Part shown: one piece after another, positions 44,100-57,200 of the stretch
How positions within the stretch are numbered: the first letter of the stretch is position 1
Layout of the letters: every line of letters starts with the position of its first letter
Source: Pseudorasbora parva
Lineage: Eukaryota > Chordata > Actinopteri > Cypriniformes > Gobionidae
Direction: 5' to 3'
Length of the DNA: 64,000 nucleotides
Assembly (NCBI RefSeq): GCF_024679245.1
Contig: NC_090172.1
Coordinates: 44,436,054 to 44,500,053, forward strand
The notes under the pieces: model-generated
The model's input: the letters and a program-made list of their open reading frames with translations, nothing else
The model's database searches: none
What the model was told of the DNA's origin: nothing
Program-made: the position numbers and the translations under genes

Positions 44100-45200
44100 C
44101 ATTAAGTTATATTCGCTATGCTTAAAAAGAAGCTTTTTGCACAGTGGTGGTACTCGTTGACGCTTCTCCTTTCCATGGGTTTTGCCATAGGGAGGTTTGG
44201 GAAAACTGCCCACAGTCCTGCCCACCACAGTGGCCACCAAGATGTTGTGCAGTCGTGTCTCCACTCTGTTGAAAGGTTCTTGGGCCTGCCACTTCCTTCT
44301 AGCCTTTACTAGGGATTCCTGTGGTTGCGATTTTAACATTAGAGTAACGTCAGTTACATTAACCTACCTGGCTTGAATGACTTTATATTCCTCCACCAGG
44401 CTGCTGATTGGGAGCTGCTTGGTGGAATGCCCATACAGGGCAATGCTGTTTAGAGACTAAGGGAGCCCCAACCATCTCCAGAAAAACAAATGTTTTTTTT
44501 TCTTTCTAGAGCCTCCACACTGTTGTCATTAGCACCTCATACAATAGCAGGGGCCAGAGTAGCCTTGGCAGGACTGTGTGTTGGTACATCCAGTCTTTGA
44601 ACTTTCCTGGAAGCACCAATTTGTCAGTCATCGTAAGCCCGGCAGTCACGTCGCTCCTGGTTTGCTGAAATGTGGCAGTGTCATTTATGGAGCTGTCAAA
44701 AATCTTGCCCAGGCTCTTGACCTGTCACCGTTGCAATCTGGGTAAAGCGGAACTGGTCAGCCACTCTTCCCTTCTTCAGAACAAGAGACCTGGACTTGGC
44801 TGGTTTAAAACTCATCTTTGCCCATGAGATGAGCTTTTCCAGCCCTCGGAGGAGCCATCTGCACCCAGGCATGGATGTAGCTATCACCGTCAGGTCATCC
44901 ATGAATGCTCTTCTGGAGGGCTGCCGAGTACCAGATCTCGACATGAGGCCTCTACATTCCACCTCCGCTGACTTGACAATCATGTTCATATCCAAAGAGT
45001 ATAGAGTGGCACAGAGATTGTACAGCCAGTAATTATGCCATTCTCCAGCCGATGCCAGACCCGGACTCTCAACCTGAAGACACTATGGTAGTCCAAAATG
45101 GTGTTTCTGGTCATATAATGGTCAGATAAACCACTCATGTAATGATTCTGATAGAAGCTATAGTTTAACACTGCTATTAAGTCGGAAAAAACGGTGCCAC
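44100..45200 (-). pseudogene. non-LTR retrotransposon reverse transcriptase relic
   Basis: Minus-strand translation across frame breaks gives, in order, WHRLENGIITGCTISV near 45030-45060, VKSAEVECRGLMSRSG then RAFMDDLTVIA near 44885-44990 (an F-x-DD-type polymerase motif), LISWAKMSFKPAKSRSLVLK, VKSLGKIFDSSINDT near 44700, and a 3' part with KARRKWQAQEPFNRVETR near 44270. This is the palm and thumb part of a LINE-type ORF2, 5' truncated. The clade was not determined. Confidence 0.7.
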
Positions 45201-45929
45201 AAAACTTGTTTAGGGGGATAAAATACATCTAATATTTTTTCTTCGTAAGTTGTAAAATCATAAAGCAAGATGTTATGTATTAGGCTTATTTAAAATCATT
45301 GTGCTTTATTTCTTTATATAAGTGATCAGCTGTAATTTGTTCAGGCAGTGTTTACACAGAACATGGTGTCCACTTGTGATTTTTTGTTCACCAGATTAAA
45401 TAAGGTTGAAAGGGGAAGTGAAACAAGCTTATTTGATTAAACCCTGCTAATGTATTGACTATGCCTTACAGTTTCAGATTCAAATTGTATTCATTTTCCA
45501 CTTGCTGTCTACTGTAATGTTTCAGAGGAATGAGTGTTTGAAATTGTGTATAAAAAGTACTGATTGTTATGTCTGCATGGCATAAGTTGCTATGCTTAGT
45601 GGAATGATGCTCCTTCCAGCATGTACTCACGGACCTATCGGAGTGCAGACTCTTTTAAACAGTTGACCACACTGTTGGAACTACTGGAAAGGGATGAGAC
45701 TCAGTGAACTGTTGGGAGAAGCTGTTAACTCTTAAAGGATGTTATTCCACTGATCACTCAGCTAGATTGTGTCCATTACTGGTGAGTAATGCATTTAAGC
45801 TTTAGCATTGTGTTGGCTCTTATCTTGTTATAATTGTTCTATTACTCCAATTAGATATGATTTTATTTTCAGTGTTGTTGCATTCTTTATTTTATACTTT
45901 GAAGAGATTCCTTTCTATAAAGCATCCTT
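45201..45929. other. AT-rich spacer
   Basis: Nothing recognisable as a gene or RNA. It separates the LINE relic from the second TTAA element. Confidence 0.5.
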
Positions 45930-45933
45930 TTAA

Positions 45934-47166
45934 GGGGGGGGGACACTCAGTTTCAGTCAATCTCATGTCCTTTTAAGGGGGGGGGGGTGTGAAACACTCA
46001 GTTTCAGTCAATCTCATGTCAATCTTGAGTACCTATAGAGTAGTATTGCATCCTTCGTATCTCCGAAAAGTCTTTAGTTTTATTATATTTATAAAAGAAA
46101 TATAGGCTGTACCGAGTCTTTCCGGAAAAAACGAGCGCCTGGAGGCGTATCGTGTGGGCGGAGCTAAAGAATGACAAGCGCAAAGCGGTGACGTCCTCAA
46201 GCGTGGAGAAACTCATGGCTATCACAGATAATGATCCAGAATCATTCGGAGGCTGAAATAAATTGAATAGGAGAAACGGCAACAGCAGGATATCCGTCTC
46301 TGTGGCATGTACTGTGTTTAGTGGCCTGTCAACATTTGTGTGTGTTTACTCGCAGTTTATGAGGACATGATTCGGTTTATGGACTATTGTATGTGATTAA
46401 GCCTTAGCAGTAGCAAGCAAAATGGTTTTGCACGTCAGACTAGTGTAACGTTATACAGAGAACAACAATAGAGTCCGTTAGCGCATTTGAATAACGAAGC
46501 ACGCGATTGTGTCGATTGTGTCGATGTTTACTCACTCGACGACCCAACAGCATAGACATTTGAAGCAGTTTTACTCACCAGCTGCTTCCAAAGCAGGACC
46601 GAACCTTTATCGCTGGAACCGCTCCGTAAAAAACACACTTCTTTGGTATGATTTGGTGAAGTCCTGACAGCAGTGAACGGTGAAGATCCACTTTTGCGTC
46701 GCGACTGAAGCGATGTTGTGAAGCTTCCCGTCATTTCTGCGTTCAAATCGTTTCAAATGCAGCGCTGCCTTCCCGGAATGCTGTGCTGAAGCGTTGAAAT
46801 CGCCCATAAGAATAAAGTGGAGCGCGGCGCCTGGATCGACTGGATCTGCAGCTGAGCGAGTGTTTACGGCGTGCATTTCCTCTCTCCCTCTAGTCACGCG
46901 CGCGCACCCTACCGGGAGAATAGCCCGTACGGCTCATACAAGGACCTTCCAATCTATTAACGTCAAGTCGACCATACTCGAAAAAAACTCTCCGAAACTT
47001 GTGAGAAACCGGAAGGAGTATTTTTAACACAGAAATACTCCATCAAACATCCAACATTAGTTTTTAAAACTTTGTCTATGTTTAGGATGGGAATCCAAGT
47101 CTTTAACAGTGTAAAAAGCTCAGTATGCATGAAACGCCATTTCACCCCCCCCCCCCCCCCCCCCCT
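45934..47166 (-). mobile_element. TTAA-flanked DNA transposon, copy 2
   Basis: An inverted relative of the element at 18428-23078, with TTAA at 45930-45933 and 47167-47170. It retains an uninterrupted CAAAC (47044-47048) exactly where copy 1 carries the LTR insertion. The left end is duplicated in tandem and the right end has a long C run. Open frames inside are not conserved between the copies and are not called as genes. Confidence 0.75.
47145..47165 (+). repeat. poly(C) tract
   Basis: An uninterrupted C run of about 20 bases at the end of TTAA copy 2, matching the shorter G run at the end of copy 1. Confidence 0.85.
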
Positions 47167-48111
47167 TTAAGGACTAACTGCTATATTTTTATAAATCCAA
47201 ATGCATGCATTTTGTAGGGTATAGTATGTTCTATTTTTTTGTTGGACGAATAAAAATTGTTTTGCAGCCTTTTAATGTGGGATTTCCCCAAATGTATCTG
47301 TCATTGTCACATGCTGTAATACAAAGACACATAACCCAGTTTTGTAAGTGCAACTGTAAAGCTAAACCACTAAACAGGATCCTTATCCGACACTGTCATG
47401 CTAATTTTACTTGGGTTTTTTTTTCTCCTGAGCAACAGAGCTTTTCATTCATATGCTGCAGAAGTTGACCCTCTTAATAACAATTACTGGGTGATTTCAT
47501 AAGAAAAGGCAGAACCCTAGGAGGGAAGTGTGTCATTTTCAGGTCCAAGAGAGTGCGTTTACAAAGTAATAGCCTAGTGTCCACAGACATCAACACAATA
47601 CATTCTGTTGCAGCAACGCTTGTGGTGTCCACCCCCACTTCCCTACACAGCATGATAACAAAGCAGCACAAAAAAAAACTTGTTTTTGCATTATTCTTTT
47701 AGTCCTATAGGGGGCAGCGTTTACCTATTATTTCATCTGGCCTATGTTTGTTAGGTATTAAAATTGAGACTTGAGAACAGTGTTTGGACAGGTCTGATGA
47801 TCGAATGTAGGCTATTGCAATTAAATAACAAAACAATTGGTTTTTCTTTAGGTTTCACAGTAATTTAGTCTGGTTAATTAAGCTCTATTATTTTATTTTT
47901 TAATGGTTTTGTTTTGGTACCCCCATTTTATTAGAGTGCGTGAGAGTGCACGCGCACTACTGTACTAGACTTCACTCAGTTCTGTAGAATGTTTATCTGT
48001 AGCCTACGTGTACAGAAGATTGAGTCAACCTTCTTGTGAACCATTTTTGTTTTATTAATTTGTTGTCCCACGAAAAATGACATACATCGTGTACTAAGAC
48101 CAACGGAAAAT

Positions 48112-48413
48112 TAAAGGTTGCGATTTTTTTTAGACCGACTAGGAACTATTTTCCCATTTCTGCGTAAGAATCACAGAACTTTCCGGCCATCATGGGTGCA
48201 GCGGCGTAATGATATTATGCAGCGGCTGAAAATAGGCAAACTTCGCCAACATAACCAACGTGACAACTTGCTTGCCCAGAGAGCTTGCCTTGTAACCATG
48301 GAGACGTGTGAGTGATTCAGAAGATATTTATTATGAATTCAAAAACGGTAAAACTTAACTCTAAGGGACTTGGAAAATAAGCCTATTTGCAAAAGTGGAG
48401 TGTTCCTTTAATA
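48112..48413. mobile_element. dispersed repeat ending GGAGTGTTCCTTTA
   Basis: The right part (AATAAGCCTATTTGCAAAAG then TGGAGTGTTCCTTTA) recurs near 56310-56366 as AATAAGCCCTATTTCTAAAA.. GGTGGAGTGTTCCTTTA. This is a familiar fish MITE end. The left boundary is uncertain. Confidence 0.45.
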
Positions 48414-48781
48414 AAACTAAAACTTGACATTAAAATAAATGAAATAAAAAAGCTAAATAGAAATACTATTTAAAAAAATTAAGGCATACAAAAAATATAA
48501 ACTAAAAATAAAATGTAATTCAAAATATTAATAAATAAAATAATACTTAACTGTACACTAGGGAATTTTGCGCTTTGTGTGAGAAATGATTTTCTCAAAT
48601 CATTTGAAAAAACGGACAGCGAGCATATTATGTATATATTCAGGTATGGTTGCAGGTATGGTTGCATATTATGCATAGTCGCTCAGGGCTGTAAGCGCTG
48701 TTTTGTGCAGCGGCGGGTAATGAATGATAGGGAGGGACTGAACACTGAGCCTGCTGCTTATTCAGTCGGGAGGGATTGAGC

Positions 48782-48949
48782 ACTGCTCAGCTCACTCCCA
48801 ACTCTCAAATATTCAGCCTTACCAGATCCTCAACCCAGCGATTACGAGTCTTTTCTATCATGCACTGTCACATGCAGTTGCCGAGGGATCGTTAATCACC
48901 ATGAAAGCCACTTTCGTGCATTCACTGAATAGGCCTTTGGCAGTTTATG
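48782..48949 (+). other. possible non-coding first exon of herc1
   Basis: A non-repetitive, balanced-composition patch ends in CAGTTTATG followed by GTAAGC, a consensus donor. The herc1 start-codon exon is itself spliced at 51209, so at least one upstream exon must exist. The patch is the best candidate seen, but there is no transcript evidence. Confidence 0.3.
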
Positions 48950-51237
48950 GTAAGCTCCAGCCTCACCTTTTCAGTTCTTTATTACCACAACATGCGACAG
49001 GTTCAAACCATTTCAAACGTGACATGGTGTTTGATCTTCTGAATTTGCCTTTCTGTCTTTGTAGCAGCATTTGTTTCAAATGCATGCGTTGAACATTGGG
49101 CAGATGTTTTTTGGGGGGTGCATGATTTTAATGTGAAATAGCAGCAGCTGAGCTGACTCATGTAAAGTAAGTGGCGGAGGGAGTTGATCACAGCCTGGCA
49201 ACCACAGACAAGCACCTCTGCAGTCGAGCTAATGCGACGGGCTACCTGTGCTATACAGCCCTACATTCACAAGACAGTCGGTTATTTTACTTGAGGCTCT
49301 ATCAATGTGATAATTAAATCTAGGCACACAATTTAAATTGCGATGTTAGGGAAACATTTCAGTGTAGTGGATTAGCTTAGCTTGTTGGCGTCTACTGGTC
49401 TGTTAGCTATTTTCATGCTAACAAGCTAACGCTTGTTATATTTCACTTAAAGACGTTAGCATGGTAATAGGCTCCTTTGGAATACATATAAAAAATATGC
49501 TGCAGGTCTCATGTAATGATTTAAGTAGACAGTTCCTGGATAATGCATTTTACGTAACAATGGCTATGCAAGTCAAGCTATGTGGTGAGTTAGCCAGCTG
49601 AATTAATAAGCAAACCACAATATTGTCAACATCATCACCGTTAATCTCAATGCAAAAAGCTTGGTGGAAATCTCACCCTAATTTTCACAGACAATAAAAG
49701 GGCTTATTAGCAAGATATTATGTTTCGAGCAGATGAACCTCCTTTGCTGCTCTAACGTTACTAATGCGTTAGCTGACAACCTGTAAGGTCCAGTTTGTTT
49801 TATAATTAGCTGTAAGAACTTGCAAGACTATTGTGCCATTCTGATTATCAAAAGGATAGATCCGATTTAAATATACACCCAGATTCCTTATATTTTCCCA
49901 TGTAGAGGAGAATAATCAAAATTTTGTGAATTTATAGCACAGAGAATGGGCAGCCATATACTTTCTGACTCCTGACTAACGATTTTTTTAGATGCTGCTG
50001 GCAACCTCGTAATTTAGCATTGCTGGATTTATTAGCTGTTATGATAGGATTTTGAAAGTATTTGAACAAGTTTAAGGAGCTAAAAGCTGGAATGATGTAA
50101 TTTATATTGTGTAAACCATGCATGCATTAGAGATAAGTTTCATTAGTGTCATACTTTTGGGTAGGTTTTCAACAGACAATAGTTTAAGAAAATGAATATC
50201 AGACCCATAAAAGTCTAATACCAGCCATCTTATGAAAGTTTTCTGACTAGATAAATAAGTTAATAATCAATGGGGTGACTCAAGACCTACATTTACATGT
50301 GTTCATGCTGAGTACATTTTTGCTGGAAGGATTCCAGGCATAGTTAGGAACATTGGAAAGCTGACAAGTATGTGTCATCTACACTTGATGAACTTTCTAG
50401 TTCTAAGTCCATTTTTTCCGAATCAAACTGGTTTTTAGGACGAATGCATATTTCATAATCACTTTTGCAATACATTTTGTTTATGGTCATACAAGAATGT
50501 GGAGATGTAGACTTGTAGATTTATCTTGAATTATTTATCAAATTAAATGAAATGCACTGGTTTTATTTCAGTTACTGGTTTCCCTGGTAATGTGTGTGTG
50601 TAACAGTTAAGGTTTAAATGGATTCATTTAGGGATTTCAACCAATATTAGAGATTGGGTTTATTAGATATGTTTGTAATATCTGTATCGGTCAATACACT
50701 AATTTAAACATTAGATTTGCATTATATTTCTGCTTTTGTTTTTAAAAAACATCTTGTCCTCACCGAGACTACATTTGTTTGATAAAAATAGAATAAAACA
50801 GTAATATGGTGAAAATGCTTTTACAATTTAAAATAAGTGTCACATGATCCATCAAAACCATTCCAATGTGGTGATTTGGTGCTCAACAAAGATAAAAATA
50901 ATAATATTTTTGTCGAACCATTTTTTCAGGATTCTTTGGTGAATAGAAAGTTCAAAAGAAAAGCATTTATTTGAAAGGATAAATGTCTTTACTGTTTACT
51001 TTTGATTATCGATGAAATGCTTCCTTGCCCCTTTTAGCTGTCAATGTTATGTAATCAAATATAATATCAAAGTAAATTTTGTTGTTGTGCTTGCTCATTT
51101 CCCCCTATTTTTTCTTTTAGATAATGTATTCTGCCATCATCTAAAGCTCACTTAATTTTTAAGGTTTTTATAACACAATAATTGAGTCAATTTATCTCTA
51201 TCTCTCAGATGTGACGGTGAGGGTGTAAGGTGGCGCC

Positions 51238-54200
51238 ATGGCTGTGATGATACCACCAGTAAAACTAAAATGGTTGGAGCATCTCAACAGCTCCTGGATC
51301 GCTGAGGACAGCGAGTCCATCTCCACCCGTGAAGGCGTCACTTTGCTGTATGGCAAGCTGCTGGCCAATAAGGAGGTGGTTCTTCTCCCTCAACAGGTGC
51401 TATGTTTAAAGGGCCCTCAGCTGCCGGACTTTGAGCGAGAGTGTCTGTCCAGCGATGAACAGGAGCATTATCTTGACGCGCTGCTGGCCAGTCAGCTGGC
51501 TCTGGCCAAGACAGTGTGCTCAGACTCGCCCTTCGCCACTGCCCTACGTAAACGCCTGCTGGTCCTGCAGCGGGTTTTTTATGCACTTTCTAACAAATAC
51601 CATGACAAGGGCAAGGTTAAACAGCAACAGCACGCGACTGAAAATACTCTAGGTTCTGCGGACTTACAAGCAGTTAACGAGAGGCCGCGCTCTAGTACAG
51701 ATGCCCTCATTGAGATGGGCGTGCGAACGGGTCTTAGCTTGCTGTTTGCTTTGCTCAGGCAAAGCTGGACGCTTCCTCCGGCTGGTCCAGGGATCAACCT
51801 CTGCAATGATGTCATCACCACAGCCATTGAAGTGGTGGGCTCTCTTCCACCGCTCTCTTTGGCAAATGAGAGCAAGATTCCACCAATGGGTTTGGACTGC
51901 CTGGCCCAAGTCACCACGTTTCTGAAAGGAGTGACCATGCGGAACTCCGGGGCTGACGTAGTGGGGAGGAGGCTGGCATGTGAGCTGCTGCTGGGCTTGG
52001 CTGCGCAACGAGGGTCGCTGCGCTACCTGCTGGAGTGGGTTGAGATGGCCCTGGCTGCATCGGCTGGTGTCAGCAGCCTGGAGCAGAGCCAGGAGGGGCT
52101 GATGGGATATGACTGCTTCATGAACATTCTGATGCAGATGAGACGTTCACTGGTACGTCTTCTCTAAAAACTGTCTAACCAAGTGTTTTTCATAGTCTTG
52201 GATATTGTGAAATGACTGGATTTTTGGTGTTGTAGGGTTCATCTGCTGATCGAAGCCAGTGGAGAGAACCGACCCGCACGCCTGATGGACTCTGTTCCTT
52301 ATATGAGGCTGCACTCTGTTTGTTTGAGGAGGTAACAAACGCATACTTATATGTATGTATATTTGTAGTATAGACAAGTAGAGGCCATGCCATTTGAGAT
52401 GTGTAGTTCTACATGAATCACTCAATGAAATTGTTATTATTGCATTGTTGGTGTTCTGAAATAGTCTTTTAATCCTGTAAATCCTGACACGAAATAACAG
52501 AAAAATCACATATTTTGTAATGGAGCAGTTTATTGAACCTTTAGACAAAATGTTTTTAAAAAATCAAAACATCTACTGCATATGTTATTTTATTTTATTG
52601 AGCATCATATTTGATACAGCAGTTTTTACAATATGGAGCTCATATCAAGGAGAAAAAAGTTTTGTTCTGCAGTCCAAACTAAGCAAAATATTAAATGTAT
52701 CCAATACATTAATGATTGTGAGACGCACAAATAAACATCATATTTGATACTAACATTTGAATTTTGTTCTAAAAGATTATATATGGATGATCAAGTTAAC
52801 CTAAGTTTCTTCAGTGTTCACCTTGAAATATTATTATTAATAATACAGTTGTTACTTTTAAGTTAATAATTTAAAGGCATTGAGAGTTGCATATTAAATA
52901 TGTATACAGTAGCTATTATAGGCTTAAGAAAACAAAACAATTTGAACGCTATCACTATTATTCTTTTGGAAATGTAGGATGTCTTTTATAAGGACTTTAC
53001 ACATTCAGTTTTTTTCAAGTTCTCAAGAGTCTAACTGAGCAATTGTTTATGTCCTAGAAAAGAGAGAAATGGTTGTAATGTTTAGTGATGTAATTAATCA
53101 AGATAAAAAGAGTCTTTGTTGTTTTCTGTAAATTTTCAAACGCTCAAAAGGTAGCAGCTGCTGCCAATGCATAATGTTCTACCATAACAATACATGGAAA
53201 AAATGTAAATAAATGTAGCCATGAAATGATCAATGGGATCAGTTTGACACTTGTGTTGCAGCTGAATCTGACTTTTTTTATATACTCTTGTTTTTTTATG
53301 ATACCCAAACTAATTTTAGGATTAAACTAAACTTCATCTTTAGCAGGCAGGACAATAATTTTTACTTGTTAATTCTTGGTGCATCCATAAAGAGAGCATA
53401 GACAACATGCTCACTGACCTAACTAAGTGTTTAACAATGTACCAGAAACACAATGAAATTAAAGAAAAAGAACATGGATATGAATGAGTATTTGTACTGG
53501 TTGTAATGACATATCAAAAGTAGTTATTAAGAGATATGATTCAAATAACAAAATTGATTAAAAAAAGAAAGAAGATTTGACTCACTGCTCTTGGCGGGTC
53601 AACATTAGTTCTAATAGTCCATTTGAAACCAAACATTGCCATCATTTTCATTATACATCTACTTGTCAGTTAAACACAACAAATGAATTCATACATTATA
53701 CCTGTCAATGATATCATTTTTGCTGTAAGTGATTTGTTCTCACATACTTGTTTCTGCTGCAGTCTATAACATACTGCACAACAGCTCTGTCCTGCTGTAT
53801 CTAAAAATAGAATATTCAGAATTTATAATATCATGCCAGTTCTTAGCATTATTTATTCATTTTTTTTCTAAAATCATCCCGTAGGCTGAATTGTCCAATG
53901 GTTTGTCACTCTTGATTTGTTTCAAATCGGTTTCCTGATGTTATAGGTGTGTCGCATGGCTTCGGACTACTCAAGAACTTGTGCGAGTCCAGACAGCATC
54001 CAGGCGGGTGAGGCGGCCATGGTATCTGAGACCTGTGAGGTCTATGTGTGGGGCAGCAACAGCAGCCACCAACTTGTAGAGGGCACTCAAGAGAAAATCC
54101 TTCAGCCAAAACTAGCTCCCAGCTTCAGTGATGCACAAACGGTAGAAAGCATCTTCACATAAACTATTCATATTGTATCGACCTTCATGCCCACATGGAT

Positions 54201-57200
54201 ATTTGATGACCACATCTCCTATCTTTCAGATTGAAGCTGGCCAGTACTGCACATTCGTCATCTCCTCTGATGGTTCAGTCCGAGCATGTGGGAAGGGCAG
54301 CTATGGCCGCCTGGGACTGGGAGACTCAAACAACCAGTCCACTCTTAAAAAGCTGACCTTTGAACCTCACCGTGCCATTAAGAAAGTATCGTCATCCAAA
54401 GGCTCAGACGGCCACACGTTAGCCTTCACCAGTGAGGGAGAGGTGTTCAGCTGGGGTGATGGAGACTATGGCAAACTGGGTCATGGAAATAGCTCTACCC
54501 AGAAATACCCCAAACTAATACAGGGCCCTCTACAAGGAAAGGTACTGAATTCATGCAGTTATGCATCACTTAAGCTATTTCTGCTCTTAGAATGGACCTG
54601 TGTGTTTAAATGATGTGTGTGTGTGTGTGTTTGTTTGTTTGTAGGTGGTGGTTTGCGTTTCAGCAGGCTATAGACACAGTGCTGCAGTCAGTGAGGATGG
54701 AGAACTCTACACGTGGGGAGAGGGTGATTTTGGTAGATTAGGTATATAATTATTATATTTATTGTACATAGTATGTATGGAAAAAACAGTTTCCACAGAA
54801 TGTACTTTTTTTTTAAAAAATTAACATCAAATCAGCATATTAGATTGATTTTTGAAGGATCATGTGACACTAAAGACTGCAGTAATGGCTACTGAACATT
54901 CAGCTTTGCCATCACAGGAAGGAGTTACATTTTAACCTAATTTTGAATTGTGACACTTTTTTTAAATTAAGTTTTTACTGTATTTTGGTCAAATAAATGC
55001 AGCGAAATAAATTACATGGTATATTTGTGTATTATTGATTACAATTGTCTACACTTGTAGGTCATGGTGACAGTAACAGTAGGAACATTCCCACGCTAGT
55101 TAAAGACATCAGTAATGTGGGTGAAGTGTCCTGTGGAAGCTCCCACACCATTGCTCTGTCTAAAGATGGACGTACAGTCTGGTCCTTTGGGGGCGGAGAC
55201 AATGGTGAGTTGAGTTAACCTGGGCCACTTGTTCTGTCTGCCAACGAGAAGTTTAAGACCATAGAATGCTCAAGTTATCTTCTTTTATTTGTCACCATAT
55301 AATTATTGTACTCTGTGAAATTTGCGGTTATTTATCTGCAGGGAAACTGGGTCATGGTGACACCAATCGTGTGTATAAACCCAAGGTGGTAGAGGCGCTC
55401 CAAGGAATGTTTATACGCAAAGTATGTGCTGGAAGTCAGTCCTCTCTGGCTCTCACCTCTACTGGTCAGGTATGACGCATTACTACAAATTATTGTGTTT
55501 TAATAGCCAGTTTGAGTTCATGTTGACTGCATTGACATGCAGTGAATATTAATTATAAAGAAACCATTTGTAATGTATTATATGCATGTTTTGTGCAGGT
55601 GTATGCTTGGGGCTGTGGTGCATGTCTTGGCTGTGGTTCTTCGGAGGCAACAGCTCTAAGGCCGAAGCTAATCGAGGAACTTGCCACAACCAGAGTAGTA
55701 GACATCTCCATAGGAGACAGCCACTGCCTTGCTTTATCACATGGTAAGGGATTACTCCAAACCCATTGAATTAAAATGTCTCTATCCAGTATGCTGAAGT
55801 AGTTGATGTTGATGCTACAACATTACTAAAGAGAATGAGATATTTCCCCATATAAGGCTGGACGATTAATTGACTTTTATTTTCAATCAGGGTTCCCGTA
55901 GGGATATAAAGTCTGAAATTAGAATCTCCTGATTTTAAGGCCATAAGCACAGGTGAAGCACCACTATTTGGGAGCAGAGATATCACGCAACACACTTCAA
56001 TGGACGTGAGGATGAGAGCCCAAATAGCGTTGCTTCGCTTGTGCTTCCCCATAATATAGTCTAAAGTCGATATCTGCTTAGGAAATCGCCTAGTCCTAAT
56101 CTGCATCACTATATGTACTCATTGTGAATACGCAGGCCACAAGAAGTAATTAGGTGGGGGGGTTTTTTGGATCACTTTTACATGGGAGGGACATGCTAGC
56201 TGGTAACATAGGATTCCATTCATTATGATAAGCTAAGCTAGCGGTTACCCCGCCAAACTAAAACAATGTATGCACTGAGACAAAAATGAATTTGCCCACA
56301 TATCTAAATGTAGGAAAGAAGTTGAATAAGCCCTATTTCTAAAAACGGTGGAGTGTTCCTTTAAGACAAGCTCTTAAATCTGATCGAAAAGAGGCTTTTA
56401 GGATGTGTAACACCAAGTCTTTGGTAGTACTCTGGTTCCAGTTTGACTGTTAGTTACATTTTTTTTTTTATGTATGTGACGGAGCAGGCTTCATGAGAAA
56501 TGAGTGGTCATTTTCGAGTGAAATGAGGAAGCCAAAATGTAACTCTCACTAGCTCGAAAATTACCGCTTTCAGAAATGGTTGGCAACAACTAAGGACAGC
56601 AATAAAGCAAAGTTTTACTTCCTCTAATTATATATATTCTTAAAGATAATCGATAACACAATTGTACTTGTAACACATAATTTGCTTGTTTTGTCTATAA
56701 ATTATTGTTATAAATCTAATGCACCCTTTGTCATAACAGCGATGTGCTTAGTTTTTGCCCCCTCCCTAAACTCACTCCCGGCCAGGCTGTGGTATGTTTA
56801 GTTCAGCTTGAGCCAAGATGAGAGCCTTTGGTCAACAAAAATGTTGCAACATATTTGACCTGATTTATTTTGGTCTTATTTATTTTTATATATTGAATAA
56901 ATGTTTAGTAGTTTTCAGCAGGTTGTGAAAGTGCACTACAACATAAATGATCTTATTTGTTTTGATGTACTTTATATTATAAAAAATATAAAAAATGTAT
57001 GATGACACCTAAGCCTCATTTTAGGATTGGACTAAACCACATCTTTAGCAGACAGGACAATCATTTTTACTTGTAAAATCTTGATGCATCCATGAAGAGA
57101 GCATGCACAACATTAAAGGGATAGTTCACTCAAAAATGAAAATGTGATGTTTATCTCCTTATCTACTGAAGAAACAAACACACCTACATCCTGGATGCCC

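Larger units (their letters stand above)
47171..51208. other. spacer and herc1 upstream region
   Basis: Holds a repeat at about 48112-48413 and a possible non-coding herc1 exon ending at 48949. The rest is AT-rich and, if that exon is real, is herc1 intron 1. No other gene was recognised. Confidence 0.5.
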
